Shown: positions 36,867-45,808, counted from the first letter of the stretch. The stretch: DNA of 64,000 nt from Polaromonas sp. (GCF_012927455.1 NZ_JABBPE010000005.1:294749-358748), one strand, 5' to 3'. The notes: generated by a model from the sequence alone, not told the origin. Made by a program: numbers and translations.

Positions 36867-37256
36867 GTGCCCACTGCAGCGATTGAAACAAGCCGGCAAT
36901 ACACGCCTAATGAGGAAAGCGCCCTCATAGCCGCCGTGCAGGACGCGCTGACCACAGCGTTCAAGGTCCCGCCCTTCACCACCGTCATACGCCTGATTGT
37001 TCACCAGGCCCACCGCTTTGTCGGGCCGCCCGACAAGAGCGACCGCTACACGCTGGTCAGCATTGACTGTTTCATCGGCCGTTCCCTTAAGACCAAACGC
37101 GCGCTATACCAGGCCATGCTGCAAAACCTCGGGCGCTGCGGCATTCCCGCCGACCACATCAAGGTGCTGCTGCGCGAGGCGCCGCGCGAGAACTGGGCGA
37201 TCCGCGGTGGTCAGCCGGCTTCAAGCGTAGCGCTGGAATACGACGTCGATATCTAG
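36867..37256 (+). CDS. Tautomerase-family protein
   Basis: This is a 129-residue member of the tautomerase superfamily. It starts with GTG followed directly by a proline codon, so removal of the initiator would leave the catalytic N-terminal Pro-1, which supports the start. The body has the family's VIRLIVHQAHRFVGPP segment and a late ALYQAMLQNLGRCGIP helix. The substrate is unknown. The neighbour on the other strand is an esterase, and a catabolic cluster follows, so a minor role in breakdown of unsaturated acids is possible. Confidence 0.8.
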   Translation: MPTAAIETSRQYTPNEESALIAAVQDALTTAFKVPPFTTVIRLIVHQAHRFVGPPDKSDRYTLVSIDCFIGRSLKTKRALYQAMLQNLGRCGIPADHIKVLLREAPRENWAIRGGQPASSVALEYDVDI

Positions 37257-37266
37257 CGCTGCATTA

Positions 37267-38157
37267 CTAAGCCGTGGCCCGCAACAGTTGCAGCGCCAGC
37301 CCGTGCAGGCGGTGGTCCGGCTCTACCAGGGCTTCCAGCACGCTGAAGTGGTTTTTGCCCAGCAGCGCTTCACGCACCGGCACCGTTTTTTGGCCCCAGG
37401 CCTGCTCGATCAGGGCGTTATGCCGCAAAAACTCCTCGCTTTCGTCGGCCCCGGCCACGCTGTAAAGCACGCCGCGTTTCGGCGCCGGCAACCAGGCCGG
37501 GCTGGCCTGCGCCACCTGCGCCGGCGTCAGGCGCAGCGACTCCTTCAGGAACGGTGTCTGCATGACCGATTCGAGCTCGTACAGGCCTGAAATCGACAGC
37601 GCGTTCTTCACCAGATCGGCCGGCAAATCTTCGCCATGCGCCGGCCACACGCAAGCCAGCAACATCGCGGCCAGATGCCCGCCGGCGGAATGCCCAACCA
37701 CGCTGATGCGCTTCGGGTCGCCGCCAAAGCGCGCCACGTTGCGGTAAGTCCAGGCCAGCGCCCTGACCATTTGCAGAACAATGTCAGGAATCGTCACGGC
37801 CGGGCACAGGTCGTAATTGGGTATCACCACGCAGGCCCCGGCCGCAGTGAAGGCGGGCGCCACAAAGGAGTGGTCGGCCTTGTCCAGCGAACGCCAGTAA
37901 CCGCCGTGAATGAATACCAGCACTGGCGCCCCGCGCTGGCGCGTTTGGCTTGCCCGGGCCGTAGCGGGGAAGATATCTAGGGTTTCGCCGTCGTTTTGGC
38001 CGCGGCTTTCGCCATAAGCCAGGTCCAGCGTGCAGGGTTGCGCGCCTCTAGCCTGCGCCGAATCTTCAGCCCAGCGGCTGAAATGGACGGCGTGCTCGGG
38101 TACCAGCGCGCGGTTGTTGTACATGCGGTCCAGCCACTCGGGATCGGGTCGGGTCAT
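37267..38157 (-). CDS. Alpha/beta hydrolase, arylformamidase-like esterase
   Basis: This is a 296-residue enzyme with the oxyanion motif VFIHGGYWRSLDK near residue 80 and the nucleophile elbow VVGHSAGGHLA near 155. The aspartate and histidine follow (VAGADESEEF, LLGKNHFSVLEAL). The HGGxW type is shared by kynurenine formamidases and related small esterases. No other kynurenine-pathway gene is near, so the substrate is uncertain. The ATG at 38157 follows an AGGAG-like site; the longer upstream frame is unsupported. It is convergent with the tautomerase gene. Confidence 0.85.
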   Translation of the reverse strand: MTRPDPEWLDRMYNNRALVPEHAVHFSRWAEDSAQARGAQPCTLDLAYGESRGQNDGETLDIFPATARASQTRQRGAPVLVFIHGGYWRSLDKADHSFVAPAFTAAGACVVIPNYDLCPAVTIPDIVLQMVRALAWTYRNVARFGGDPKRISVVGHSAGGHLAAMLLACVWPAHGEDLPADLVKNALSISGLYELESVMQTPFLKESLRLTPAQVAQASPAWLPAPKRGVLYSVAGADESEEFLRHNALIEQAWGQKTVPVREALLGKNHFSVLEALVEPDHRLHGLALQLLRATA

Positions 38158-38287
38158 GAATGCTCCTGTTTGATGGAATCGTGAAACGAGCGAATATTGG
38201 CACAGCCAGCGCAATGCGCCAAAAATCCGGGTAAACCTGCAGTACAAAGCAAGCCTGTCTGGGTATTCTGTCTACAGAGTCACCCGC

Positions 38288-38416
38288 ATGCTGTCCGATC
38301 TCATCAAAATTAAATCCACACCGGACCTGGTTGATAAGCACGAAAGCATTGCCAGAGCGCTAGGCGCCGGCAATGAGGGCACGGCCGAAACCCTGATTCG
38401 TCAGCAGGCGCACTGA
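38288..38416 (+). pseudogene. Remnant of a GntR-family regulator
   Basis: A 42-codon frame begins MLSDLIKIKSTPDLVDK, a typical start of FadR/GntR regulators just before the winged helix. It then continues directly with HESIARALGAGNEGTAETLIRQQAH, split here as HESIARALGAGN and EGTAETLIRQQAH, which looks like the end of the FCD effector domain. The whole DNA-binding domain and most of the effector domain are missing, so an internal deletion has joined the two ends in frame. It lies just before the catabolic cluster it probably once controlled. Confidence 0.6.
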
Positions 38417-38491
38417 ACCGATTGCAACCACCGGGCTCGCCAACTGCACGGCATGCACTCGCCTGACCGCCACAACCCCAGGAGACCCACG

Positions 38492-39403
38492 ATGAAACTG
38501 ACCCCCGACCAACTCGTCCAATTTGACCGCGACGGCTACCTGTTTTTTCCCGGCCTGTTCACGCCAGAGGAAACGCAGACGCTGAACCAGGCGGTGCCTG
38601 ATCTCTACACTCGGCGCGAGGGCTACAACGTGCGCGAAAAAGGCAAAGACGCCGTGCGCACCAACTTCGCCGCACACCTGTACAGCGAGCCTTTTGCCAA
38701 ACTGGCACGGCATCCGCGCATGATCGAACCGGTGCAGGAGCTGCTGGGTGAAGCGCTGTATATGCACCAGTTCAAGATCAACGGCAAGATGGCCTTTGAA
38801 GGCGATGTCTGGCAGTGGCACCAGGACTACGGCACCTGGCTCAACGACGACCTGATGCCGACCGAACGCGCGATGAATGTGGCGATCTTTCTGGACGACG
38901 TGACCGAGCACAACGGCCCGCTGATGTTCATTCCGGGCAGCCATAAGAAAGGCGTGGTCGATGCCAGGCACGACCTGACCACCACCAGCTACCCGCTATG
39001 GACGGTGGACAACGATTTGATCCGCCAGCTGGTGCAGCGCGCTGGCGGTAAAGGCGGCTTTGACGCCGCCGGTCGTCCGATCCCGGGCGGCATCGTCAGC
39101 CCCAAGGGCCCGGCCGGCTCGATGATTTTGTTCCACTCCTGCCTGGTGCATGCCTCAGGCAGCAACCTGTCGCCCTTCAACCGTGTCAGCGTCTACCTCA
39201 GCCTGTGCGCGGTCAGCAACCACATTCGCCGCCACAAGCGCCCCGAGTACATAGCGCACCGCGACTTCACGCCGATTGAATGCCTGCCCGACGACTGTCT
39301 GCTGCAGGACTACGCGGTGGCGCTGCCGTGGAAAGACGGCGTGCCGGCGACGGCGCTGCAAACCTCGATGGAAGAGATCGCCCCGAAACGCAAGGCCGCG
39401 TGA
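38492..39403 (+). CDS. Phytanoyl-CoA dioxygenase (PhyH) family protein
   Basis: This is a non-haem Fe(II)/2-oxoglutarate dioxygenase, 303 residues. The facial triad is visible as WHQDYGTW near residue 110 (His and Asp) and a late LVHASGSNLS histidine near 225, with the NGPLMFIPGSHKKG block between. The ATG at 38492 has an AGGAG site; the longer frame from 38453 is unsupported. It opens a run of five plus-strand genes ending in a solute receptor. This suggests hydroxylation of a carbon source as the first step, but the substrate is unknown. Confidence 0.88.
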   Translation: MKLTPDQLVQFDRDGYLFFPGLFTPEETQTLNQAVPDLYTRREGYNVREKGKDAVRTNFAAHLYSEPFAKLARHPRMIEPVQELLGEALYMHQFKINGKMAFEGDVWQWHQDYGTWLNDDLMPTERAMNVAIFLDDVTEHNGPLMFIPGSHKKGVVDARHDLTTTSYPLWTVDNDLIRQLVQRAGGKGGFDAAGRPIPGGIVSPKGPAGSMILFHSCLVHASGSNLSPFNRVSVYLSLCAVSNHIRRHKRPEYIAHRDFTPIECLPDDCLLQDYAVALPWKDGVPATALQTSMEEIAPKRKAA

Positions 39404-39410
39404 GTCCACC

Positions 39411-40769
39411 ATGAGCCTTTATACCCAACTCCAGCAGCGCGCAGCGCGCAACCAACCCATCCGCATCGGCTTGATAGGTGCAGGCAAATTCGGTTCCATG
39501 TACCTGGCGCAGATTCCCAAAACCCCCGGCGTGCAGCTGGTGGCGATTGCCGACCTATCGCCCGAGGCGGCCCGCACCAACCTTGCCCGTGTAGGATGGA
39601 ATCCGGCTCTAGCCCAGGCAGAATCTGCGCAAGCAGCTATCAAAACAGGAGCAACCTGGATCACCGATGACTGGCGGGCGGTGGTCACGCATCCGCAAAT
39701 CGACATCATTGTGGAATGCACCGGCAACCCGATCGCGGCGGTCGAGCACTGCCTGCAAGCCTTTGCACATGGCAAGCATGTGGTCAACGTCACGGTGGAG
39801 GCCGACGCTTTTTGCGGCCCGCTGCTGGCGCGTAAGGCGGCCGAGGCAGGCGTGGTGTATTCACTGGCCTTCGGCGACCAGCCGGCGCTGATTTGTGACC
39901 TGGTGGACTGGGCGCGCACCTGTGGGTTCCCCGTGGTGGCGGCGGGCCGGGGCCACAAATGGCTTCCGCATTTTTGCGAATCCACGCCCGAGACGGTCTG
40001 GGGCAACTATGGTTTGACGCCAGAGCAGGCGGCGCGCGGCGGGCTGAATCCAAAAATGTTCAACAGCTTTCTCGATGGCTCCAAGCCCTCCATCGAATCG
40101 ACCGCCGTGGCCAACGCCACCGGCTTGACAGTGCCCAGCAATGGCCTGCTCTACCCGCCCGCCAGCGTGGAAGACATTCCGTTTGTGACGCGGCCCATTA
40201 GCGAGGGCGGCGTGCTGGAGCGCAAAGGCATGGTCGAGGTGATCTCTTCGCTGGAAACCAACGGACGCAAGATCCCCTACGACATCCGCATGGGAGTCTG
40301 GGTCACGGTCGAAGCCGAGACCGACTACATCAAGAACTGCTTTGAAGAGTACAACGCCCACACCGACCCGAGCGGACGCTACTTCACGCTATACAAGCGC
40401 TGGCACCTGATCGGGCTGGAGGTTGGCGTCTCGGTCGCCAGTGTGGCGCTGCGCGGCGAAGCGACCGGCGTGGCGACCTGCTGGAACGCCGACGTGGTGG
40501 CCACCGCCAAACGCGACCTCAACCCGGGCGACATGCTGGACGGCGAAGGAGGTTACACGGTCTGGGGCAAGCTGCTGCCGGCCGACACCTCGCTGAAGAT
40601 GGGCGGCCTGCCGCTGGGCTTGGCGCATCAGGTCAAGGTGGTGCGTGCCGTCAAGAAAGGCCAGAGCCTGAGCTGGGCCGATGTGGCGATGGACACCTCG
40701 ACCCCGGCCTACCAGGTGCGCCACGAGATGGAAACGCTGTTCGCACCAGCCATGAAAAAGGCCGCCTGA
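39411..40769 (+). CDS. NAD(P)-dependent oxidoreductase with SAF domain (homoserine dehydrogenase-like)
   Basis: This is a 452-residue protein. The N-terminal Rossmann fold reads IRIGLIGAGKFGSMYL near residue 18. A long central domain follows, and a C-terminal SAF-like region (DLNPGDMLDGEGGYTVWGKL) begins near 370. The family is common in catabolic clusters. It starts eight bases after the PhyH stop. Residues 66-82 (ALAQAESAQAAIKTGAT) are encoded by a copy of the dispersed repeat (39605-39654), inserted in frame and apparently tolerated in the loop after the second strand. Confidence 0.85.
   Translation: MSLYTQLQQRAARNQPIRIGLIGAGKFGSMYLAQIPKTPGVQLVAIADLSPEAARTNLARVGWNPALAQAESAQAAIKTGATWITDDWRAVVTHPQIDIIVECTGNPIAAVEHCLQAFAHGKHVVNVTVEADAFCGPLLARKAAEAGVVYSLAFGDQPALICDLVDWARTCGFPVVAAGRGHKWLPHFCESTPETVWGNYGLTPEQAARGGLNPKMFNSFLDGSKPSIESTAVANATGLTVPSNGLLYPPASVEDIPFVTRPISEGGVLERKGMVEVISSLETNGRKIPYDIRMGVWVTVEAETDYIKNCFEEYNAHTDPSGRYFTLYKRWHLIGLEVGVSVASVALRGEATGVATCWNADVVATAKRDLNPGDMLDGEGGYTVWGKLLPADTSLKMGGLPLGLAHQVKVVRAVKKGQSLSWADVAMDTSTPAYQVRHEMETLFAPAMKKAA
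39605..39654. repeat. Dispersed repeat inside a coding sequence
   Basis: GGCTCTAGCCCAGGCAGAAT, then CTGCGCAAGCAGCTATCAAA, then ACAGGAGCAA match the intergenic copies (for example CAGCTATCAAAACAGGAG at 2175). The frame of the SAF oxidoreductase passes through it without a stop. Confidence 0.75.
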
Positions 40770-40846
40770 CAGCCACCTCGTTTTGACTCAGGATGTGGGC
40801 GAGCAAGCCCCATGACAACTATTTTTTAACGGCCAGGGAGCTTATT

Positions 40847-41716
40847 TTGCGTATTGCGACTTTTCAATTGAACGGACAACGACAGGTGGGCGTTGTTGCC
40901 GAAGACGGCCTGACGGTCTCGCCCTTAAATCTGGATCCGGGCCAGGCGCGCACCGGCGTGCAGGCGGTGATCGAACTGGGCGCCGACCTTGGCCAGCTGG
41001 CCGGGCGCCTCGGCCCGCCGGTTCTGATGCGCGACGTCAAGCTGGAGGCACCGCTACCGCTGCCGCGGCGCAATCTATTTTGCGTGGGCCGCAATTACCA
41101 CGCCCACGCCAAAGAGTTGTCGGCGTCGGTTTTCAAGGACAACACCACCAACCCCGAAGCCTGGCCCATCATCTTCACCAAGGTCCCCGAATGCGTGGTC
41201 GGGCCGACCGACGACGTGGTGCTGCCGACCGGCGTCTCCGAGCAGATCGACTATGAGTCCGAGCTGGCCATCGTGATTGGCACCGGTGGCCGCAACATTG
41301 CACGCGCGGATGCGCTCAAGCATGTGTTTGGCTATACCATCATCAATGACGTGACCGCGCGCGACGTGCAGATGCGGCACCAGCAATGGGACCTGGGCAA
41401 GTCCTTCGACACCTTTTGCCCGATGGGGCCGTGGATTGTGACCGCCGACGAGTTGGACGGAACAAATACGCGCGTGCGGGGCTGGGTCAATGGCGAGCTG
41501 CGCCAGGACGCGCAAACCTCCGACCTGATTTTTGACATCCCAACGCTGATCGAAACCTGCTCGCGCGGCATCACGCTCTACCCTGGTGACGTGATTGCCA
41601 CCGGCACGCCGGCCGGCGTGGGCATGGGCATGAAGCCGCCGCGCTACCTGAAGGCGGGCGACGTCGTGCGCATCGAGATCGACGGCCTGGGCGTGATCGA
41701 AAACCGTTTTGTTTGA
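40847..41716 (+). CDS. Fumarylacetoacetate hydrolase family protein
   Basis: This is a 289-residue enzyme of the FAH superfamily, which cleaves or hydrates keto acids using a divalent metal. The core reads NLFCVGRNYHAHAKE near residue 75, IDYESELAIVIG (metal-binding glutamates) near 130, and the terminal ATGTPAGVGMGM. The TTG at 40847, preceded by AGGGAG, gives a family-like N-terminus, RIATFQLNGQRQVGVV. The frame also extends back to 40793 without a good site. Third gene of the catabolic run; the reaction is inferred only at family level. Confidence 0.88.
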   Translation: MRIATFQLNGQRQVGVVAEDGLTVSPLNLDPGQARTGVQAVIELGADLGQLAGRLGPPVLMRDVKLEAPLPLPRRNLFCVGRNYHAHAKELSASVFKDNTTNPEAWPIIFTKVPECVVGPTDDVVLPTGVSEQIDYESELAIVIGTGGRNIARADALKHVFGYTIINDVTARDVQMRHQQWDLGKSFDTFCPMGPWIVTADELDGTNTRVRGWVNGELRQDAQTSDLIFDIPTLIETCSRGITLYPGDVIATGTPAGVGMGMKPPRYLKAGDVVRIEIDGLGVIENRFV

Positions 41717-41783
41717 GCCCCGGCCAACATTGAACAAAGATTGAACAAAGGCGTCTTTTAAGGCGCCACAAAAAGGAGACTGC

Positions 41784-42698
41784 ATGAGTGACGTGAAATG
41801 GACGGGCGGTGTGGAGCACTGGACCAGCAAAGGCGATATCCGGCTTTTTCTCTGGGAGAAGAAGGCCTCTGGCAAGGTGCCGCATGCGGGCACCCTATTT
41901 TTTGTGCATGGCTCGTCCATGGCTTCGCAGCCAACGTTTGACCTGCACGTGCCCGGCCGCCCCTGGTCGTCGGCGATGGACTGGTTTGCAAGCCAAGGCT
42001 TTGACACCTGGACCATGGACAACGAAGGCTATGGGCGCTCGGACAAGCAGCGTGACATCAACTTCGACATCAGCAACGGTGCCGATGACCTGGCCGCCGG
42101 CAGCGCCTACATCCTGGAAAAAACCGGCGCCCCGTCGCTGCTGGTGTATGGCATTTCGTCGGGCGCGCTGAAAGCCGCGCTGTTCACCGAACGGCACCCC
42201 GAGCGCGTGGCCAAGTTGGCACTCGATGCCTTTGTCTGGACCGGCGAAGGCAGCCCCACGCTGGAGCAGCGCAAGAAAAAGCTGCCGGAGTTTCTGGCCA
42301 AAAACCGCCGCGCTATCGACCGCGCTTTCGTCCACAGCATTTTTCAGCGCGACCATCCCGGTACGGCTGACGAGAACACCGTCAACGCCTTTGCCGACGC
42401 CATCCTGACACTCGATGACTCTATGCCCACGGGCACTTATGTCGACATGTGCTCGAAGCTGCCGCTGCTGGACCCGACAAAAATCAGCGTGCCAACCATC
42501 GTGTTGCGCGGTGAGCATGACGGCATTGCGGCACTCGACGACCTGATAGCTTTCTTCAAGCGGCTGCCCAACATGAACAAGCAGTTCAGCGTGATGGCAG
42601 GTGTATCACACGCCAGCTTCCAGCAAAAAAATTACATGATGGTCTACCAGATCCTGCACAGCTTCTTCACCATGCCAGAGCCGGCCTATAAGGGGTAA
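41784..42698 (+). CDS. Alpha/beta hydrolase
   Basis: This is a 304-residue cytoplasmic hydrolase. The nucleophile elbow is LLVYGISSGALKAAL near residue 115, the oxyanion region is TLFFVHGSSMAS near 40, the acid is VLRGEHDGIAAL, and the histidine is GVSHASFQQKNY near 275. It follows the FAH gene and precedes the Bug receptor by four bases. Esters or C-C bonds of a pathway intermediate are plausible targets. I cannot name the substrate. Confidence 0.88.
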   Translation: MSDVKWTGGVEHWTSKGDIRLFLWEKKASGKVPHAGTLFFVHGSSMASQPTFDLHVPGRPWSSAMDWFASQGFDTWTMDNEGYGRSDKQRDINFDISNGADDLAAGSAYILEKTGAPSLLVYGISSGALKAALFTERHPERVAKLALDAFVWTGEGSPTLEQRKKKLPEFLAKNRRAIDRAFVHSIFQRDHPGTADENTVNAFADAILTLDDSMPTGTYVDMCSKLPLLDPTKISVPTIVLRGEHDGIAALDDLIAFFKRLPNMNKQFSVMAGVSHASFQQKNYMMVYQILHSFFTMPEPAYKG

Positions 42699-42702
42699 CA
42701 CC

Positions 42703-43683
42703 ATGAAAAGCATCGTCAGGTCAATGTTGCTGGGCGCGCTGCTTGCCTCGTCCCTGTCAGCCGGATTGGCCCAGAGCGCCGCCCAGACTTACCCGAACAA
42801 ACCGGTCCGGCTGATTGTTCCGTTTGCGCCCGGCGGTTTCACCGACGTGGTGGCGCGCATTCTGGGGCTGCGTCTTTCGGCGGCCATGGGTCAGCAGTTC
42901 GTGGTCGAAAACAAGGCCGGGGCGGGCTCCATCATCGGCACTGATTTCGTCGCCAAGTCAGCGCCCGACGGCTACACGCTGGTGATGGTTTCGACCACGC
43001 ATGTGATCAGCCCGTGGATCTACAAAAGCATGCCTTACGACCCCATCAAGAATTTCACGGCGGTCTCCAAACTGGTCGATTCGGCCTACGTGCTGCTGGT
43101 CAATCCCAAGATTCCGGCACGCAATGTGCAGGAATTTATCGCGCTGGCCAAGGCCGCGCCCGACACCATTCACTATGCGTCATCGGGCAACGGCAGCGCG
43201 CAGCACCTGATGGGCGGGCTTTTTGTTTCCATGACTGGCGCAAAGCTGCAGCATGTACCTTACAAAGGCAGCGGCGCTGCGGCCACCGACCTGGTGGCGG
43301 GCGTGGTTGAAAGCAGCTTTGCGGGGGTGCCCAATGCGCTGGCGCAGGTACCGCAGGGCCGCCTGAAGGCGCTGGCCGTGACGACTGCCAAACGCATTTC
43401 ACAGCTGCCTGACGTTCCCACCCTGCAGGAAGCCGGCGTGCCCGGCTATGAAGCTTCGGTATGGCTGGCCCTGCTGGCGCCGGCCGGCACACCACCTGAC
43501 ATCGTGAACAAGTTGAACCTGGAGATTGGCAAGTTGATGAATTCACCCGACACCCAAAAGGCCCTCTTTGACGCAGGTGTCGAAGTTGCACCATCCAGCC
43601 CCGAGGCCATGTCGTCGTACCTGGTGCAGGAACTGGCGCGCTGGGGCAAAGTGGTCAAGGACACCGGCATCAAGCTCGAGTAA
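42703..43683 (+). CDS. Bug-family tripartite tricarboxylate receptor (TctC-like)
   Basis: This is a 326-residue periplasmic solute receptor. It has a signal peptide ending near GLAQSA, then the family signature YPNKPVRLIVPFAPGGFTD. VVENKAGAGSIIGTDFVAKS, YASSGNGSAQHLMGGLF and a C-terminal LVQELARWGKVVKDTGIKLE complete the pattern. Bug receptors are very numerous in Burkholderiales and bind small acids. This one closes the catabolic run and probably captures its substrate. The TctA/TctB membrane genes are absent here. Confidence 0.92.
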   Translation: MKSIVRSMLLGALLASSLSAGLAQSAAQTYPNKPVRLIVPFAPGGFTDVVARILGLRLSAAMGQQFVVENKAGAGSIIGTDFVAKSAPDGYTLVMVSTTHVISPWIYKSMPYDPIKNFTAVSKLVDSAYVLLVNPKIPARNVQEFIALAKAAPDTIHYASSGNGSAQHLMGGLFVSMTGAKLQHVPYKGSGAAATDLVAGVVESSFAGVPNALAQVPQGRLKALAVTTAKRISQLPDVPTLQEAGVPGYEASVWLALLAPAGTPPDIVNKLNLEIGKLMNSPDTQKALFDAGVEVAPSSPEAMSSYLVQELARWGKVVKDTGIKLE

Positions 43684-43728
43684 GCCAGGGTGTCGAATAC
43701 GCCAGCGGTTAGTGGTAGTGCCCATGAC

Positions 43729-43767
43729 AAAGGCCGCTAGCCACCTTTCGGGGGCTAGCGGCCTTTT
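43729..43767. terminator. Bidirectional terminator between the Bug gene and rhlE
   Basis: AAGGCCGCTAGCC pairs with GGCTAGCGGCCTT around a short loop, with A-rich and T-rich flanks, so it can serve both convergent units. Confidence 0.8.
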
Positions 43768-43796
43768 GGCGCCAGGGCGGATCAGATCACTAAAGA

Positions 43797-45722
43797 TCAG
43801 TCACGTGCAGGCTTGGAAAACTTGCCCGGCTTCTTGGCTGCATCGCGCGGTACAAACACTTTACCGGCGGGGCGGGCAAACGCTGGTTTGCTGTTCCCGA
43901 AATCAGGACGCGGAGCAAAGCCATCGTTGCGGGCGCCAAAATTGCGCTCTTCACGAGGTGCAAAACCGGCGTTGCTGTTGCCAAAACCACGGTCATCCGG
44001 GCGACGGGCATTGCGGTCATTGAAGCCCGAACGATCGGCATAGGCATTGCCCTGAGGCGCAGATGGCCGACCCTGGAAGGCTCCGCCGCGGTCATCACGG
44101 TTGCCGCCGAAGCCGCCACCGGAATCCCGGTTACCACCAAAGCCACCACCCGAATTACCAGCATAGCCGCCACCGGCTGGCTTGCGACCAGCAAAGCCGC
44201 CACCACCGCCGCCGAAACTACGGCCACCGCCACGGTCATCACGTCCGCCACCGAAGTTGCCGCGTGGGCGCTCGGAGGTGGGCGCAAAACGCTGCTGCGG
44301 CTCCAGACCGGCAATCACGCTGGGCTTGAGGTTTTGCTGCGTGTAATGCTCGATGTCCTGAATTTTGCGACGGTCGCGGAACTCGGCAATCGTGATCGCC
44401 TGGCCTTCGCGGCCGGCACGACCGGTGCGGCCAATACGGTGCACATAGTCTTCGGCTTTCATCGGCAGGCCATAGTTGATGACGTGGGTGATGGTCGGAA
44501 CGTCCAGACCACGGGCGGCCACGTCGGTAGCCACCAGAATCTGCACGCGGCCGTCACGGAAAGCCATCAGACGGCGGTTGCGCAGGCCCTGGCCTAAAGC
44601 GCCGTGCAAGGCAACAGCACTAAAGCCTTCCTGCACAAGATCATTGGCCAAGCCGTCACATTCGACCTGCGTGCAGGCAAACACAATCGCCTGGTTGATG
44701 CTGGTGTCGCGCAGCCAATGGTCGAGCAGCTTGCGCTTGTGCGTCATGTTGTCGGCCCACAGCAGCGACTGCGTGATGGACGCATGCTTTTCGTGCGGAG
44801 AGTCGATCTCGACACGCTGCGGCTGACGCATGACGCGGGTAGCCAGCTGCATGATGCGCGGCGCAAAGGTCGCGCTGAACATCATGGTCTGCTTGCGCTC
44901 GATCGTGAGCTGGTTGACTTCGGTCAGGTCGTCGGCAAAGCCGAGGTCCAGCATGCGGTCGGCTTCGTCAACCACCAGGAATTGCACCTGGTCGAGCTTG
45001 ATCTGCATGCTGCGCTGCAGGTCCAGCAGGCGGCCGGGCGTCGCCACGACGAGGTCGGCGTTTTGCAACTTTGCAATTTGCAGCTGGTAAGGAATACCAC
45101 CAACCACGTTGGCAATGCGCAGGCCGCGGCAATGGCGAACCAGATCGATCGCGTCAGCGCAAACCTGCTGGGCCAGTTCGCGGGTCGGGCACAAAATCAG
45201 CGCCCCGGGCGTCGCGGCCTTGAAGTTGCGCATGTTGGTCGGGTCTTTGCGCTTGGGCTTTTTCATCGGCGCTTCACCGCGCGCGATGGCTTCGGCGCTC
45301 AAGCGTTCGAATTCCGCGCGTTCATGGCGCTCGGCGTCTTCCTGCTGTTTCAGCAGGGTGTGCAGCACGGGCAGCAGGAAAGCGGCGGTTTTTCCGCTAC
45401 CGGTCTGGCTGGAAACCAGCAGATCGGTGAATTTTGGCGCTTTTGGATCAGCATCAAGGGCCTGCATGGCCTTGGGAATGGTGGCCAACTGCACGGTGGT
45501 CGGCTGGGTGAAACCCATATCGGCCACGGCTTGCAGCAGTTCCTTGGCCAGGCCCAGCTTCACAAAGCCGTTAGGCTCGGCAACAACGGCTTCCAGCGAG
45601 GTGGCCACAGCAAGCGGCTCGTCGGAAGAAAAGTCCGGAATCACGTTGATTTCGATGTCGGAAATGGAATCAGTAATAGATTCGGGCGAGGAGTCGCCAC
45701 GAGCCTCAAAAGAGTCAGTCAT
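43797..45722 (-). CDS. rhlE: DEAD-box RNA helicase, RhlE-type
   Basis: This is a 641-residue ATP-dependent RNA helicase. The motifs come in order: Q-like FTQPTTVQLATIP, I SSQTGSGKTAAFLLP, Ia PTRELAQQV, GG/Ib TPGRLLD, II DEADRMLD, III SATF, IV onward IVFACTQVEC, ATDVAARGLDVP, and VI HRIGRTGRAGREG. The last roughly 180 residues are a Gly/Arg/Asn/Phe-rich tail with many GGG and RDDRG repeats, typical of RNA-annealing extensions. Such helicases help ribosome assembly and RNA decay, especially in the cold. A 29-codon upstream frame overlaps its ATG. Confidence 0.93.
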   Translation of the reverse strand: MTDSFEARGDSSPESITDSISDIEINVIPDFSSDEPLAVATSLEAVVAEPNGFVKLGLAKELLQAVADMGFTQPTTVQLATIPKAMQALDADPKAPKFTDLLVSSQTGSGKTAAFLLPVLHTLLKQQEDAERHERAEFERLSAEAIARGEAPMKKPKRKDPTNMRNFKAATPGALILCPTRELAQQVCADAIDLVRHCRGLRIANVVGGIPYQLQIAKLQNADLVVATPGRLLDLQRSMQIKLDQVQFLVVDEADRMLDLGFADDLTEVNQLTIERKQTMMFSATFAPRIMQLATRVMRQPQRVEIDSPHEKHASITQSLLWADNMTHKRKLLDHWLRDTSINQAIVFACTQVECDGLANDLVQEGFSAVALHGALGQGLRNRRLMAFRDGRVQILVATDVAARGLDVPTITHVINYGLPMKAEDYVHRIGRTGRAGREGQAITIAEFRDRRKIQDIEHYTQQNLKPSVIAGLEPQQRFAPTSERPRGNFGGGRDDRGGGRSFGGGGGGFAGRKPAGGGYAGNSGGGFGGNRDSGGGFGGNRDDRGGAFQGRPSAPQGNAYADRSGFNDRNARRPDDRGFGNSNAGFAPREERNFGARNDGFAPRPDFGNSKPAFARPAGKVFVPRDAAKKPGKFSKPARD

Positions 45723-45808
45723 GTTTTTTTCTCATAATCCCCTGCGTGCGACGCTTTTGGCGAAGAGCAGGAAACTCCACCTCCCGCGATGCAGGAGGCT
45801 TCGTTCAT
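45719..45808 (-). CDS. Candidate 29-codon leader peptide upstream of rhlE
   Basis: From the ATG at 45808 the frame encodes MNEASCIAGGGVSCSSPKAS, then HAGDYEKKT. Its stop overlaps the rhlE start as ATGA, a coupling arrangement. The first part covers a possible hairpin (CCTCC / GGGAGG). No convincing ribosome site precedes it, so it may be chance. If translated, it could tie rhlE expression to leader translation. Confidence 0.3.
   Translation of the reverse strand: MNEASCIAGGGVSCSSPKASHAGDYEKKT

Noticed and set aside
44604..45737. 377-codon plus-strand frame
   Set aside because: Antisense to rhlE helicase motifs; no domain recognisable.
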